Positions 23,655-33,626 of a DNA stretch of 64,000 nucleotides are shown here, piece by piece; position 1 is the first letter of the stretch, and each line of letters begins with the position of its first letter. The stretch covers positions 1,364,001-1,428,000 of the forward strand of contig JAYKKR010000010.1 in the NCBI GenBank assembly GCA_036971615.1, read 5' to 3'. The notes beneath the pieces were generated by a model. It saw only the letters and a program-made list of their open reading frames with translations, did not search any database and had not been told where the DNA came from. The stretch is from Amyloporia xantha (taxonomy: Eukaryota; Basidiomycota; Agaricomycetes; Polyporales; Adustoporiaceae). Position numbers and translations under genes: made by a program.

Positions 23655-25087
23655 ATGTCGCCATCTACGTCGCTGCCCGAGTGCTGGGGTCACCGTGGAG
23701 TCTGTCTACAACACCCCTATTCTGTGTTCACTCGTTGACATAATTTTTAGGCTTCTGCAGCGTTTCCCGAGAACACGCTGGCGAGTTTTGAGAAGGCTAT
23801 CCGCGATGGCGCCGAGGGCATCGAAAGCGGTATTTCTCCAGAATGCCGTATCACCCATTGCAGCTCGTAACACCCGTGAGCAGACGTCCACGTCTCGATA
23901 GATGACGTCGTCGTAATGTTCCACGACCCGTGTATGTCCCTTTCTACTCTGTATGCTCACCCCTGACGAGATGAACGCGATTATTGTAGCGTTGGACAGG
24001 ACGACCAACGGAAAAGGTCAGGGGCGGGTTTCTTTACGAACGTCTCAGTTTGTCCTAAATGCGCGCTCTCCTGCAGGATTAATTCGGGAACAGATGTGGT
24101 ATGGCGTCGACGGGATGGAGCAGCTGAGAACGGTCAAGACGCCTCCGCAGGCTATCCCTACCTTCGCAGAGACCGTCGCACTCCTCATGAGGGTTTGTGC
24201 TTAACGCCTACCTATTTCGAAACCCACTTACACATTTTTGTGCCATCGTTGACAGCCGGAGAATCACCACGTCAAGTTCAACGTTGACGTGAAGGTGCAG
24301 AACGACCCTGCCCGGCTGTTCAAGCTCATGGATGCGATCATTACCGCGCAGCCTGACTGGGAGACGGTGCTTGCGCCGCGCATCCTCGTCGGGCTGTGGC
24401 ACACCACGTTCCTTCCGCACGCGAAGGCTTACTTGCCGTATTGCCGGCGGTCGTACATCGGGAACAGCATAGAGATCGCGAGGAAGTACTTTTGGGACAG
24501 CTGTGACGTGTTCTCGATGAAGTTTGCGGAGTTGACGACGGCGGATGGAGAGAAGTGAGAGTCTCTTGCCCTTCCCCGCGAATGCTGTGATTAATGAAGG
24601 TTCGATAGGTTTAGGAGGGAGTGTAAGATAGCAGGGAAGAAGATCATGGTGTGGACCGTGAACGAGCCTGCGCAGATGGTGGAGGTGGGATATATACGAT
24701 AGTGCAAGCTGTTCGCAGGCACTGATCAGAATTAACCTATGTGCAGGCTGTTAGGTGGGGCGTAGATGGAATCATCACTGACGTCACGCAAACCTGGTTG
24801 GACCTTCGCGGCGCTCTCCGCGGTATGTATTTCTGTCGCGGTCGTCTATCATTCTCGGGGCACTCACGCTGTGTGTATTTTGGGTGTCGTTCGGCCCGGC
24901 AGTGGACTACGACAAGATCGCTGCACAGCACGGACGCATGTTCCTCTGGACATCGTGGCAGTATTGGCCCCCTGCGCGGTTGCTGGATGCACGTGCGGAA
25001 AGCAAGTACCTCGAGTCGTTCGTCGGGCCGTTTACGGAAGAGACCAGCTCGCTTCCCGCTGCTCCGAGGGTGTCTGCCTCTGCATGA
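23655..25087 (+). CDS. Glycerophosphodiester phosphodiesterase
   Basis: Nine exons (23655-23699, 23751-23829, 23884-23931, 23990-24016, 24077-24192, 24256-24554, 24600-24684, 24747-24822, 24903-25087) give 319 residues. GDPD motifs: GHRG (residues 12-15) and PENT at the start, then VMFHDPSLDRTTNGKG with the catalytic His and metal ligands. KFNVDVKV follows, and the final strand WTVNEP with GIITD. The enzyme hydrolyses glycerophosphodiesters to sn-glycerol-3-phosphate and an alcohol. There is no signal peptide or membrane segment, so it is probably cytosolic. Exons of 27-48 bases make this the most finely divided gene here; every junction stays in phase. Confidence 0.93.
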
Positions 25088-25452
25088 GGTCGACCCCCAT
25101 TTCTGCGCCTCGTTGTTATCCATTCTCAGACATTTTAGTTAGTAATTCCATAGATATGTTAATAGAGTCTCCGTTGTCGAATGCATTTTGAAGTGGAATG
25201 TGAGCCATGCGTGCCCCGCGTGAGTACTGGATGCAATGAGGCGTAGGCAGGCGTCTGCTGCGACGATAGCGGGAGCCAAACATGCGCCAACAGGTCGCCC
25301 CCGGTCAGACAGACGGCGCGGCAAGGCGCATGGGTGAATTCTCCCTGACATGCTCTCCTGAGATATCTCCGTGCTTTTCTGTTTCCACTCGCACTTACGA
25401 CACGGGTCCGGCGTCTTGACTCGACACACGGACCCACAATTTCAACGGTGTC
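25088..25452. other. Intergenic region
   Basis: About 365 bases, holding the 3' UTR of the phosphodiesterase gene and the promoter of the next gene. No coding exon recognised. Confidence 0.4.
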
Positions 25453-27399
25453 ATGAATACCTCCCCCCGCCGCGGTCGTCACCGCAAGCGACTATCAGCC
25501 TTGCGCCTCTCGTCCGACACAACCGTCTCCACTCTCCCCGCATACACCTCGCCACCGTGGTCCAAGCCTAACGAGATCCTTGCAGACGGAGACATATCCG
25601 ACAGGCCGCCAGACTACCCCGACAGCGCTGAGGAGGCGGACGAGGACACGGACACGGACGAATCGAACGTTGCGTACTTTTCTCCGCCCCCACCGCTGCC
25701 CATCTCGCCCCCTCGCCGGACGCGAAGGGCACAAACAGCTCGGAGCCATTGGCGTCAGTCTAGCGCAGCAGCCGATCCTTATCTGGACTCCTTATTGGCC
25801 CGCAGTGTCCACGCTCTGGAGATGTCTAACACTCTCTTGCAATCCTCCATGTCTACGCAGAGCAGTCTATCGGCGCTCCTGGCGCCAGACTCCATGGCAG
25901 ATAGGTCGCTGGAGGCACGCGCACAGATGCTGTCGACACGGATCACGGGAAACAGGGAGCTACACGAGACGTGGATTGAAGACCTGGATGAGATCTCGCG
26001 GGGTGTCGAAGATCTGGTAGGGGAAGAGCAGGAAAGTCTCGACCTGGACGCTGTGCCAGAGGATGATTTTGTCAGCAAGAGCCTACCCACTACCGGATTC
26101 TCAGAGCGTATGCAGCAGCGACGAGGGCATATGCGACGGCCGTCATTGGACCTCCGTCATACCAGCGCCTCGCAGTTGCAATATTCCAACCATGATCGGA
26201 GTCATTTCGTCGCCCCGGCCCCGCGAGCAATCACCATGTACATTGACTCGTCTGAAGATCCCGATCTCATTACCTTGCCCCCAACCCTGGGCTTGCGGAC
26301 TTCGTCATATAATCCTCCAACACCGTTGCCATCGCAGACGTTCTCCGATCCTGGTTCAGACCCACCGTCCGAACCTCACGATACGAAGAGGCGCATAGTG
26401 GATGTACTGTCCTCGTACATGGGTCCCTCTCCGCCCCGCCCGTCGTCCTCCGTGTCATCCTCCCCACGGTTCTCTTCCCTCATATCACGGCGGAGTGGCC
26501 GAAGTTCGAGCGCGAGTTCGCAGACAATTCGGCGCGACCGACAGTCCAAATCGCCATCTGTGAAGCAGCCGTCTTCATCCCCAGCCGCATCTGACTTCCG
26601 CTCACGATCACTCACTCCGAGGCGCACATCCTCTCCTACTCTACCACCCCGTCCCATGACCCCGCACATCGAGGAGCTGTCACCCTCATCGGCATCCTCC
26701 TCGTCGGACACACTGCATGTCGACCGCACGGTGGAATCTTTGCGCACTATCCTCGACAGACAGCCACCACCACAAGGCTCTCCCTCCAGCAGGAAAAGCG
26801 TCCCCTCTGCACCGCCGCGTCCCACTTTCCTCTGCCCGCCCACCGTCGCGCCTACGTCAGGCACATCGAACGCCACCGCGTCCGTCTCGCGTCTCTTCAC
26901 CAAGGCGCGCCACTCCTCGTCCACACGTCCCCCGTCCCCACCGCGCCAGTCTGTCCTGAAGAACCGCTCTGCACCTCCTACACCCAGTACATCCGCGCCA
27001 CCCACGCCCACGCTCATGGGCCTGCCCGACGTGCTCGGGCTGTCACTTGCAGGGAGCATACGCAGCGCCGCCTCGTCCTCGGGGCGCTCTACGCCGAAAC
27101 GCATCTCGTTCGCGGAGCTCCCAGAGTCATACGTGGGCTCGACGCCGTCGAAGTTCCGAGACAAGAAGCAGAAGGGGCGGGCGAGACCGAGCGAGGGAGG
27201 ACGCCGCGGCAAGGGCAAGTCGGTGGAGAAGGACGAGGGTGGGACGTGGTGGACGAGCTGGCTATTGGGTGCGGCGGGTACGGGCACGGGAAGCGCGAGT
27301 GGGTTGGGTTTGGCGGCGAAGGAGGAGAGGCCACCGTATACGCCGAGTTGGAGTGTGCGCCCGGGATATGGGGGGAGTTTGGAGGAGTGGGGGGCGTAG
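25453..27399 (+). CDS. Large Ser/Pro/Arg-rich disordered protein, intronless
   Basis: One uninterrupted frame of 648 residues starting MNTSPRRGRHRKRLSALRL. Composition is dominated by Ser, Pro, Arg and Thr, with acidic patches (EEADEDTDTDESN near residue 60) and a mid-protein stretch around residues 110-215 that looks helical (SLLARSVHALEMSNTLLQSS, ETWIEDLDEISRGVEDL). Many SP and SRS/PRR sites suggest phosphorylation. The C-terminus is Gly-rich. I do not recognise a family. A 303-codon frame on the opposite strand (26376-27287) is a shadow of this GC-rich coding sequence. Lack of introns is unusual beside its neighbours. Confidence 0.8.
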   Translation: MNTSPRRGRHRKRLSALRLSSDTTVSTLPAYTSPPWSKPNEILADGDISDRPPDYPDSAEEADEDTDTDESNVAYFSPPPPLPISPPRRTRRAQTARSHWRQSSAAADPYLDSLLARSVHALEMSNTLLQSSMSTQSSLSALLAPDSMADRSLEARAQMLSTRITGNRELHETWIEDLDEISRGVEDLVGEEQESLDLDAVPEDDFVSKSLPTTGFSERMQQRRGHMRRPSLDLRHTSASQLQYSNHDRSHFVAPAPRAITMYIDSSEDPDLITLPPTLGLRTSSYNPPTPLPSQTFSDPGSDPPSEPHDTKRRIVDVLSSYMGPSPPRPSSSVSSSPRFSSLISRRSGRSSSASSQTIRRDRQSKSPSVKQPSSSPAASDFRSRSLTPRRTSSPTLPPRPMTPHIEELSPSSASSSSDTLHVDRTVESLRTILDRQPPPQGSPSSRKSVPSAPPRPTFLCPPTVAPTSGTSNATASVSRLFTKARHSSSTRPPSPPRQSVLKNRSAPPTPSTSAPPTPTLMGLPDVLGLSLAGSIRSAASSSGRSTPKRISFAELPESYVGSTPSKFRDKKQKGRARPSEGGRRGKGKSVEKDEGGTWWTSWLLGAAGTGTGSASGLGLAAKEERPPYTPSWSVRPGYGGSLEEWGA

Positions 27400-27985
27400 C
27401 GAGTACGTTATCGGCGGCGGGACGCTGTTGATGGAGATGCTGGTGTGTACTTACTCATTTCTTTGGACCTGTGGTGGGAGCTGATGGTGATAGTCCAGGC
27501 TATCATAAATTATCATTCACTAACTCCTCACGATCTTCATGCTCGCGCTATGAACGCTGTCATTTCAATCTCACAATTTTGCTTATTTCTTACTTTTTAT
27601 CAGTGCTCTAGCTCACTGTCTACGTCTGTATAGCTAAGCTTGACCGCGGATCTTACATGCACTAGAAGGCAACGTCTGCTGACTGATACTCACAATCACT
27701 ATATCCCTCATATATGATACCACGTCGCACGAATGTATACTTACGTAGCACTGGTGTGGATCTCAAAAGTCAAGTACTGTACACACAGTCGTTCCTTGGG
27801 TTTTCCTAGGTACTAGATGGACTGAATCGGTCGATGGGTCAATATACACCAGTGAATATCACAGTGCATTTTGATCTGCTTCCACATACCGAATAGACTT
27901 GAATGATGAATGAGTCCATTACCGTCCAACCCTGTGTCGAATGTACAGTGTGCGTCACAATAAATAGCTAGAATAATATGCCGTC
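27400..27985. other. Convergent 3' intergenic region
   Basis: About 590 bases, AT-richer than its surroundings, between the 3' ends of the disordered-protein gene and KEX1. No coding exon seen; it should contain both polyadenylation regions. Confidence 0.45.
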
Positions 27986-30447
27986 CTATGACTTTTCTTC
28001 CTCATCATCGCTCTCGCCCACACTGAAGATAGCCTCTGCAGGGGTGGATAGGTCGCGTTCTTTTCCTTTTCGTTGCCGGAACCGCTCGTCAACGTCGTCT
28101 TCCCCTTTGCCGTCGTCCATGTTCGAGTTGAGGGGAATATGTTCCTCAGCATTCTGAGAAAGGGGTAGACCTCGCATGCGCGATCGTCGAGAGCGCCACC
28201 AGAACCACAATCCCACGAATATAGCTATCACGACAAGAATGAGAGCTGCTGAACCGGCGTTATAGTAGGCTATTTAACACCACGTCCCAGTCAGCCTTTG
28301 CGCAAGAGCGATTTCTGAGGTTGCTCATACCTTCCCACATGGCCTTGTCCTGTTCTGGCGTCTTAGCTGGCATTGGCGTTGGCGTCGGTGTCGCGTCCAA
28401 GAGAGCAGGAAGCGGCTTGACGCTGTCACCAACAGTGCTAGGAATCCTGGCCGAGCCGTCCGTGATTGCGCTGAAGTTGAAACCCATGAAACGCAGGATC
28501 ATGTCATGGGTTATGTGGGGAACATCGTATCCAACCATATGTGACGCATTGAAAATCTGGCGGAACGACAGACGTTAACAATGGTATGGAATAGGGCCAC
28601 AACGACACTACACTGACCTTGACATACGTCAAGTTCCTGGAATTGACCCATGTTCCAGCGGGCGATCCATCGACTGACCATGATTGTGTCTGCACCGCCT
28701 GTAGTGCACAGGATCAATGAAGTACACAGTGATATGCTATCGCAAATGCATACCCCCAACCCTGTTGCACCATTCCAAGTCATCGCTTGGATCATACTCT
28801 CAATACCGACATAGTTGCAAATAAGATCCTGATCGCCAGCAAATAATAGCATCGGGATCTTCTCGAGCACCTTCGGGATGACCGTGATCGAGGACGGTGA
28901 CTTCTGTGTTGTGAACTCTGTGTGGATGATGCCTCTACATTCTGTCCAAGTTTGAGAAGCAGCCGATGCGTGGAGGGACCGTACGACTTCCGGCCGCTGT
29001 GCGAGGGTCAGCAGGAAGTACGAGTGAAGTCATCGTGGCACTTACAGCGAGATATGTGTATATCGCTGGCAAATCTGGCGGCCAGTTCATACCACACGCA
29101 GGAGATTCGTCTTCAAGTCGCACGTCGTATATGTTGACGCACATCTCTTTCCCACCAACTCTGGAGGTGTATCAGACGAATTGTACTGGTAGCCACGAAG
29201 ACATCTCTGACCTCCTGTTCTTACCCTTGATGACCTCCGACATCACGCCTTCGCAGATACCGACCTTGACAGGCTCAGGATTCGTGTGCTTGATGAATTC
29301 TGTCATGCACTCATCCGTGACGGCCTTTCCATGCTTCCAGTCCTGTACATCATGATGAACTCTGCGATGCAAAAACGCGACGATAAGTCTACTCACATCT
29401 GAACCTTCCTCTACAAGACCATGCTTCACTGCATATTCCAGGAAGGAAGGGTACTGGTGACGTCCATCCATCCAGCCATTACCAATTGCCGCTCCCCGCA
29501 ATGGGATGTTCAGCGTAGAATTAAGGACAGCTTCCGCTGAAGGACCGGTGTCAGGGTCGCAAATGTATATTAACAGCACTCCTTACCGAAGTATGGTATA
29601 TATTGACCGGCATAGCTCTCACCCCCAATATACATCTGCATTTCTAATTGTCAGGATGGCTCAAAGCAAGAGAACGCAGTACCCACATCAACATTCTTAT
29701 ATTCGGGAAACACTTTGTAGAAGTTGCTGAGAAACTCTACGAATTGTCTAGAGGTCTTTCAGTTCTCCAGTTAGCACACTGCCTGGACACGGAAGCCGTA
29801 CACACCTCTGGAAGCTCATGCAAATAATGATTCGTTGATGTATACGAGAACCCCGTTCCAGCAGGCTGATCAACTATGGACCATTTATTCAAATGTATTC
29901 CACCCATTATAGAAGACAACTTGCCATAGACCATAGTTGTGTACTCCTCCCACCCCCCTTCCACAGCCTTCAAACCGCCCTTGCCATCTACTCGCCATGG
30001 TCCGACCTCCATCATGAGTCCATCGAAAGAGGAACAGCCTGGACCACCCTAATACAATGCTGTAAGACTGGTGGTCACTGAATGTACAGAACCGTGCTTA
30101 CATTCAGCCAGAACATAATGCGCTCCTTATCCGCAGTGCGCCGCGCTTTAATCATCACGAAGAACAGATGTGCGGTTACATCGGTTGCAGGCACCATCGT
30201 TGCATTAGGATCTGAGGAGAGGTGACCAGAAAATATGTGCAAGGGATGCGCGTCATCTTGATGCAGATCTGGCAGGTTGTACACGTAGAATGAGGCAGCC
30301 GATGGGACTGCGCGGAGCTGGTTACAGTAAGCAGATTATTGACCAGGACAACTGCTTACCATCCGTGGGTGCCGCTTTGGCGAGAGGCACAAGTAGTAGC
30401 GGGGCAATTACTGCCCATAGCGCACCGAAGGTGAACGCTGAAAGCAT
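27986..30447 (-). CDS. KEX1: KEX1-type serine carboxypeptidase (Golgi carboxypeptidase D)
   Basis: Thirteen exons (first 30447-30360, last 28269-27986) give 606 residues. A signal peptide ([19 protein letters not shown], to about residue 27) is followed by the S10 peptidase fold. It includes [12 protein letters not shown], nucleophile Ser196 in [13 protein letters not shown], Asp384/Asp386 in [13 protein letters not shown] and His443 in NASHMVGYD. One transmembrane helix (about residues 518-537, [17 protein letters not shown]) and a ~70-residue acidic cytosolic tail mark it as KEX1 rather than a vacuolar or secreted carboxypeptidase. It trims C-terminal Lys/Arg after Kex2 cleavage in the late Golgi. 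Intron 29924-29874 has a GC donor (GCAAGT) but is needed for phase. Confidence 0.95.
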
Positions 30448-30859
30448 CAGACCGACTCGAACAATCTATTCGACCGACAACCGGTGACAGCTTTGAAATG
30501 CCAGACGCGTAAGTTGAACCCTAGCGTGTCCGTGTGTCCTTGATTGAAGTGTACTCTTCCGTAAGAGGTGAAGGGTAGGCGAAGAAGACGCTCAGAAAGA
30601 CTATGGCCAGCAAGACGAGAGTACGGCGACCATCACGGTGAGCAGCAGGAAAGCTGTGAAGCTCGCAGCCAAATGAGATGCGCCGAAACGCGCTTCAATT
30701 ACGGAAGCAATTATTATGGGAGATAACCTATTTCTGCTACATTTTCAGGCCCTTAGGTTCGATCAGGCACGTCTTCCATTCTTGACCTTATCTCACACCC
30801 CTCACAATTGGGGACCTTGTGGAGGATTGCAGGAGCACACGACGCTCTCCTCAACCTCC
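30448..30859. other. Divergent promoter region
   Basis: 412 bases between the KEX1 start and the thioredoxin-fold gene start. No coding exon recognised. Several in-frame ATGs occur upstream of 30860 (for example 30716), but the signal peptide argues for the start at 30860. Confidence 0.45.
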
Positions 30860-32045
30860 ATGAAGTTCCTGTCGACTCTCTCAACTTCGTTGGCTCTCGG
30901 TGTCTGCGTTAGTGCGCAATACCTCTCTGAGGGATGGAAACCAGGCCAGCCCGTCACCCGTGAAGTGCTTCCGACCGCTGTACGCGGTCAGCACGCTCCT
31001 GTACCTACCAGCACTGGCAGCTCTAGCCGCTTCGGATTCAACTTCACAGATGTCCTCACGTCAGGACCTGTCGGGTCCCTCATGGGAAAACTGGGGGTGA
31101 ATATGACGGAGAAATTGGCGCAGGCGAAGGCAGACGCTGAGGCTGAAATATGGGACACGCGCATCACGCTCATCACGGACGACAATTACGATGAACTCGT
31201 TGTCAACGAGCCTCTCTCTCCTGAGGAGGAGGCCGACAGAGTTTGGTTTATTATCATGTATGTTGTGTCGTTGTCCGTTCGGTGTTTGGTGCTCGTAATC
31301 TGACTCTATCTTTAGTTCTGCCTCGAAAGGGGGCAAGAATGCATTCTCACTGCAGGCGGACGACCACTTCGACAAGGCATTCAACAAATCGCTGATCGAG
31401 GGGGATATTCCGAACGTTCGGTTTGGCCGAATCGACTACTTAAATGTCACATATCTCACGACTAAGTGGTCCATCTGGCAGTAAGTTCTCCTATTCACGT
31501 CAATATGATATTCTTTTTCGATCCCACTAACTTCTTCAGAGCTCCGTACCTCTTAGTTGCTACCGACCGTGGACAATCGCTGCGTTTCTACAAGGCCAAC
31601 ACTGTGAGACTCGATCCCGACCTCATCCACCGATTCTTGAAGGAGGAAGGCTGGCGCGAAGGCGAGCCTTGGGTCGGGCCTTTTGCTCCAGGAGGACAAT
31701 GGTAGGCATTCTGCTGTATATCTCCTAGAGTGTTTTTCTTACATCCGATGTTACAGGGAGCATGTCATGCACTACTTCGCCACCACTTTGCGGTGGATAT
31801 ACGACTTCCTGGTACAGTTCCCGCGATGGCTTCTCATGATCGTATCTGCCGGCCTCGCCAACGTCGTGATGAAGTTGATGCATTCCAATGCTGGGACCGA
31901 TCGGCCACAGAAGCGTCCAGTGGAGAAAGCCGCATCTCCACCTGCGACCACGCCTGCCGCCCCCGAGGTCGCTGCATCCCCTGAGAAGAGCAATGCTTCA
32001 CCATCTAAAGGGAAAGGAAAGCAACGCAAGCACGCGAAGAAGTAA
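30860..32045 (+). CDS. ER membrane protein with thioredoxin-like lumenal domain, lacking CxxC
   Basis: Four exons (30860-31257, 31316-31480, 31540-31701, 31757-32045) give 337 residues. A signal peptide (MKFLSTLSTSLALGVCVSA) leads into a lumenal region with N-glycosylation sequons (NFT, NMT, NKS, NVT). Around residues 125-240 the strand order and motifs (RVWFIIISASKGG, VRFGRIDYLNVTYLTTKW, APYLLVATDRGQSLRFY) fit a thioredoxin fold, but the CxxC redox pair is absent, so it should not act as a disulfide exchanger. A transmembrane helix (~residue 255-285) precedes a Lys-rich tail ending KHAKK, which resembles a KKxx-type ER-retrieval signal. Role unknown; TMX-like proteins assist ER folding. Confidence 0.75.
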
Positions 32046-32290
32046 CTATTTAACACGTCATTTATGTGGAGGAATGTATCATCGCAGTGGTGGATCTAGG
32101 GATGTTATGTTATTTACGTAGTGCTTGGATATAATTAAGTGCAACGATTAGAGTCTAACATGCTTAATTGTCGGATTTGAGACCCCTAAGTTGGAGCTGG
32201 TTGAAAGGTGGTAGCATGAGATTAAGCAAAACTTGCAGAGTGTCATACGGTACAGGAAATAAGCAAAGATAGGCGTCGTTCGAAAGGGTG

Positions 32291-33367
32291 TCACTCCTTC
32301 CAAGGGTAGTCGAATTTCGGCTGATCTCTCCGTCTCCAGAGCTTCTTCCTGCCTCTTGTGTCAATAACACACACTGAGCAGTTGCAAAATGATTACTCAC
32401 TTCTTCTTTGTGGAGGCATGTTCCGCAAAGATTTCTACACAGTGCTTCGACTTGAACTCCCGGATGAAACGAGGATCCCTGGAGAGTGAAGACGTTAGAA
32501 CAAGATGAAATAAACCGACAGTCCAATATTCACCAAAGCTCGCTGGCGATACCGAGGTCTTTACAGCAGCGTGTCAGAGCATTGCTCTTGCAAGCTTCGG
32601 TAGCTGTCGAAACACCGCTAGGGTCGAAATACTCTTGCTCTCCCCGCGCTATCGCTACAAGTCTGCATCGCAAGTTAGTTAACCACGCAGAAACCGTCCA
32701 CAACATGCAGACGTACCTTCCAAGACAGACCAAGGCATATTCTCTGCTGACAACCTTCGGGCCCACATGCGTCTCACTTCTCGGTGCCAGTCCCCAGCCT
32801 CCGGGGCCGAATGCCTTGTTCAGCACCCGCCGGTATTTTATCTCGGGAAGGTATAGGAGACCATCTGGTGCCTGTTCAGTGGGAATGAAAAGAACATAAT
32901 GCATCTCTCGCACCAGGCTTGATTTCAACGTCGAGGGGATCAATGGGGGCCAACAATATATCCGAGACTTCTTTTTGGAAGGGCTCCACGGAGAGTCCAA
33001 AGTAACTCTTCGACCAATCTGTAGGCGAAGCGTCCAGCCCAAGTGGCTGGCCGTTTGCCTCTGAGCCGAAAGGCGACGCAAGGACAGTCTGTGACGAGAC
33101 CGAAGATGAAGGGACGCTCTCGGGCGACGTTGACGATGCTTGCAGAGGTGCAGAAAGTTCCTCCGCAATAGTCTCAGGGTCTACCTTTCCAACTGCAGTG
33201 CTCGCTTTTGCTGCTGGAGACTTCCATTTGGGCTGGGAAACCCTGCCTGGAGCCACCGATCTAGGGGTAAAGGCTGGTGTAGTTGCATACGTTCTGGCGG
33301 ATGCAGCAGGCGGGCGACATGGAACACCCAGCTTAGGGAGGCGTCCGAACAGAACACGACTCGCCAT
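32291..33367 (-). CDS. MGM101: MGM101 mitochondrial genome maintenance protein
   Basis: Five exons (33367-32914, 32864-32717, 32662-32534, 32478-32401, 32348-32291) give 288 residues, close to yeast Mgm101 (269). An Arg/Ser/Ala-rich N-terminus ([18 protein letters not shown]) is a mitochondrial presequence. The core is diagnostic: [40 protein letters not shown] and [18 protein letters not shown]. The tail [18 protein letters not shown] is basic. The protein is a Rad52-like single-strand annealing factor for mtDNA repair. An in-frame stop at 32399-32397 is avoided by splicing to the last exon (intron 32400-32349), which restores the conserved C-terminus. Confidence 0.95.
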
Positions 33368-33626
33368 CCCAAGTTTCACCCAGAAAGTTTCGAGTGGTAT
33401 GAAAGCAGGAATGAGGGGAACGTGAATCGTGACTGCTACAATCACGGGAACACGTTACGCGACGCGAACGCGTTATAGCACGAGCGCTTATATTTCTTAC
33501 CAGTACCGTCGTAGTACCTGATACACACTAAACGCGGTTTGTCTTTGAATCCTGGGGTCGCCTTAATATCGTCTTGGTTCATTTTATCGATAATATACAG
33601 GCAGTTACTTCTTACGAGTCTGTGCG

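Noticed and set aside
26376..27287. 303-codon open frame on the minus strand
   Set aside because: It lies entirely antisense to the plus-strand 648-codon gene in GC-rich sequence, has no family match and no splice context; it is a shadow frame.
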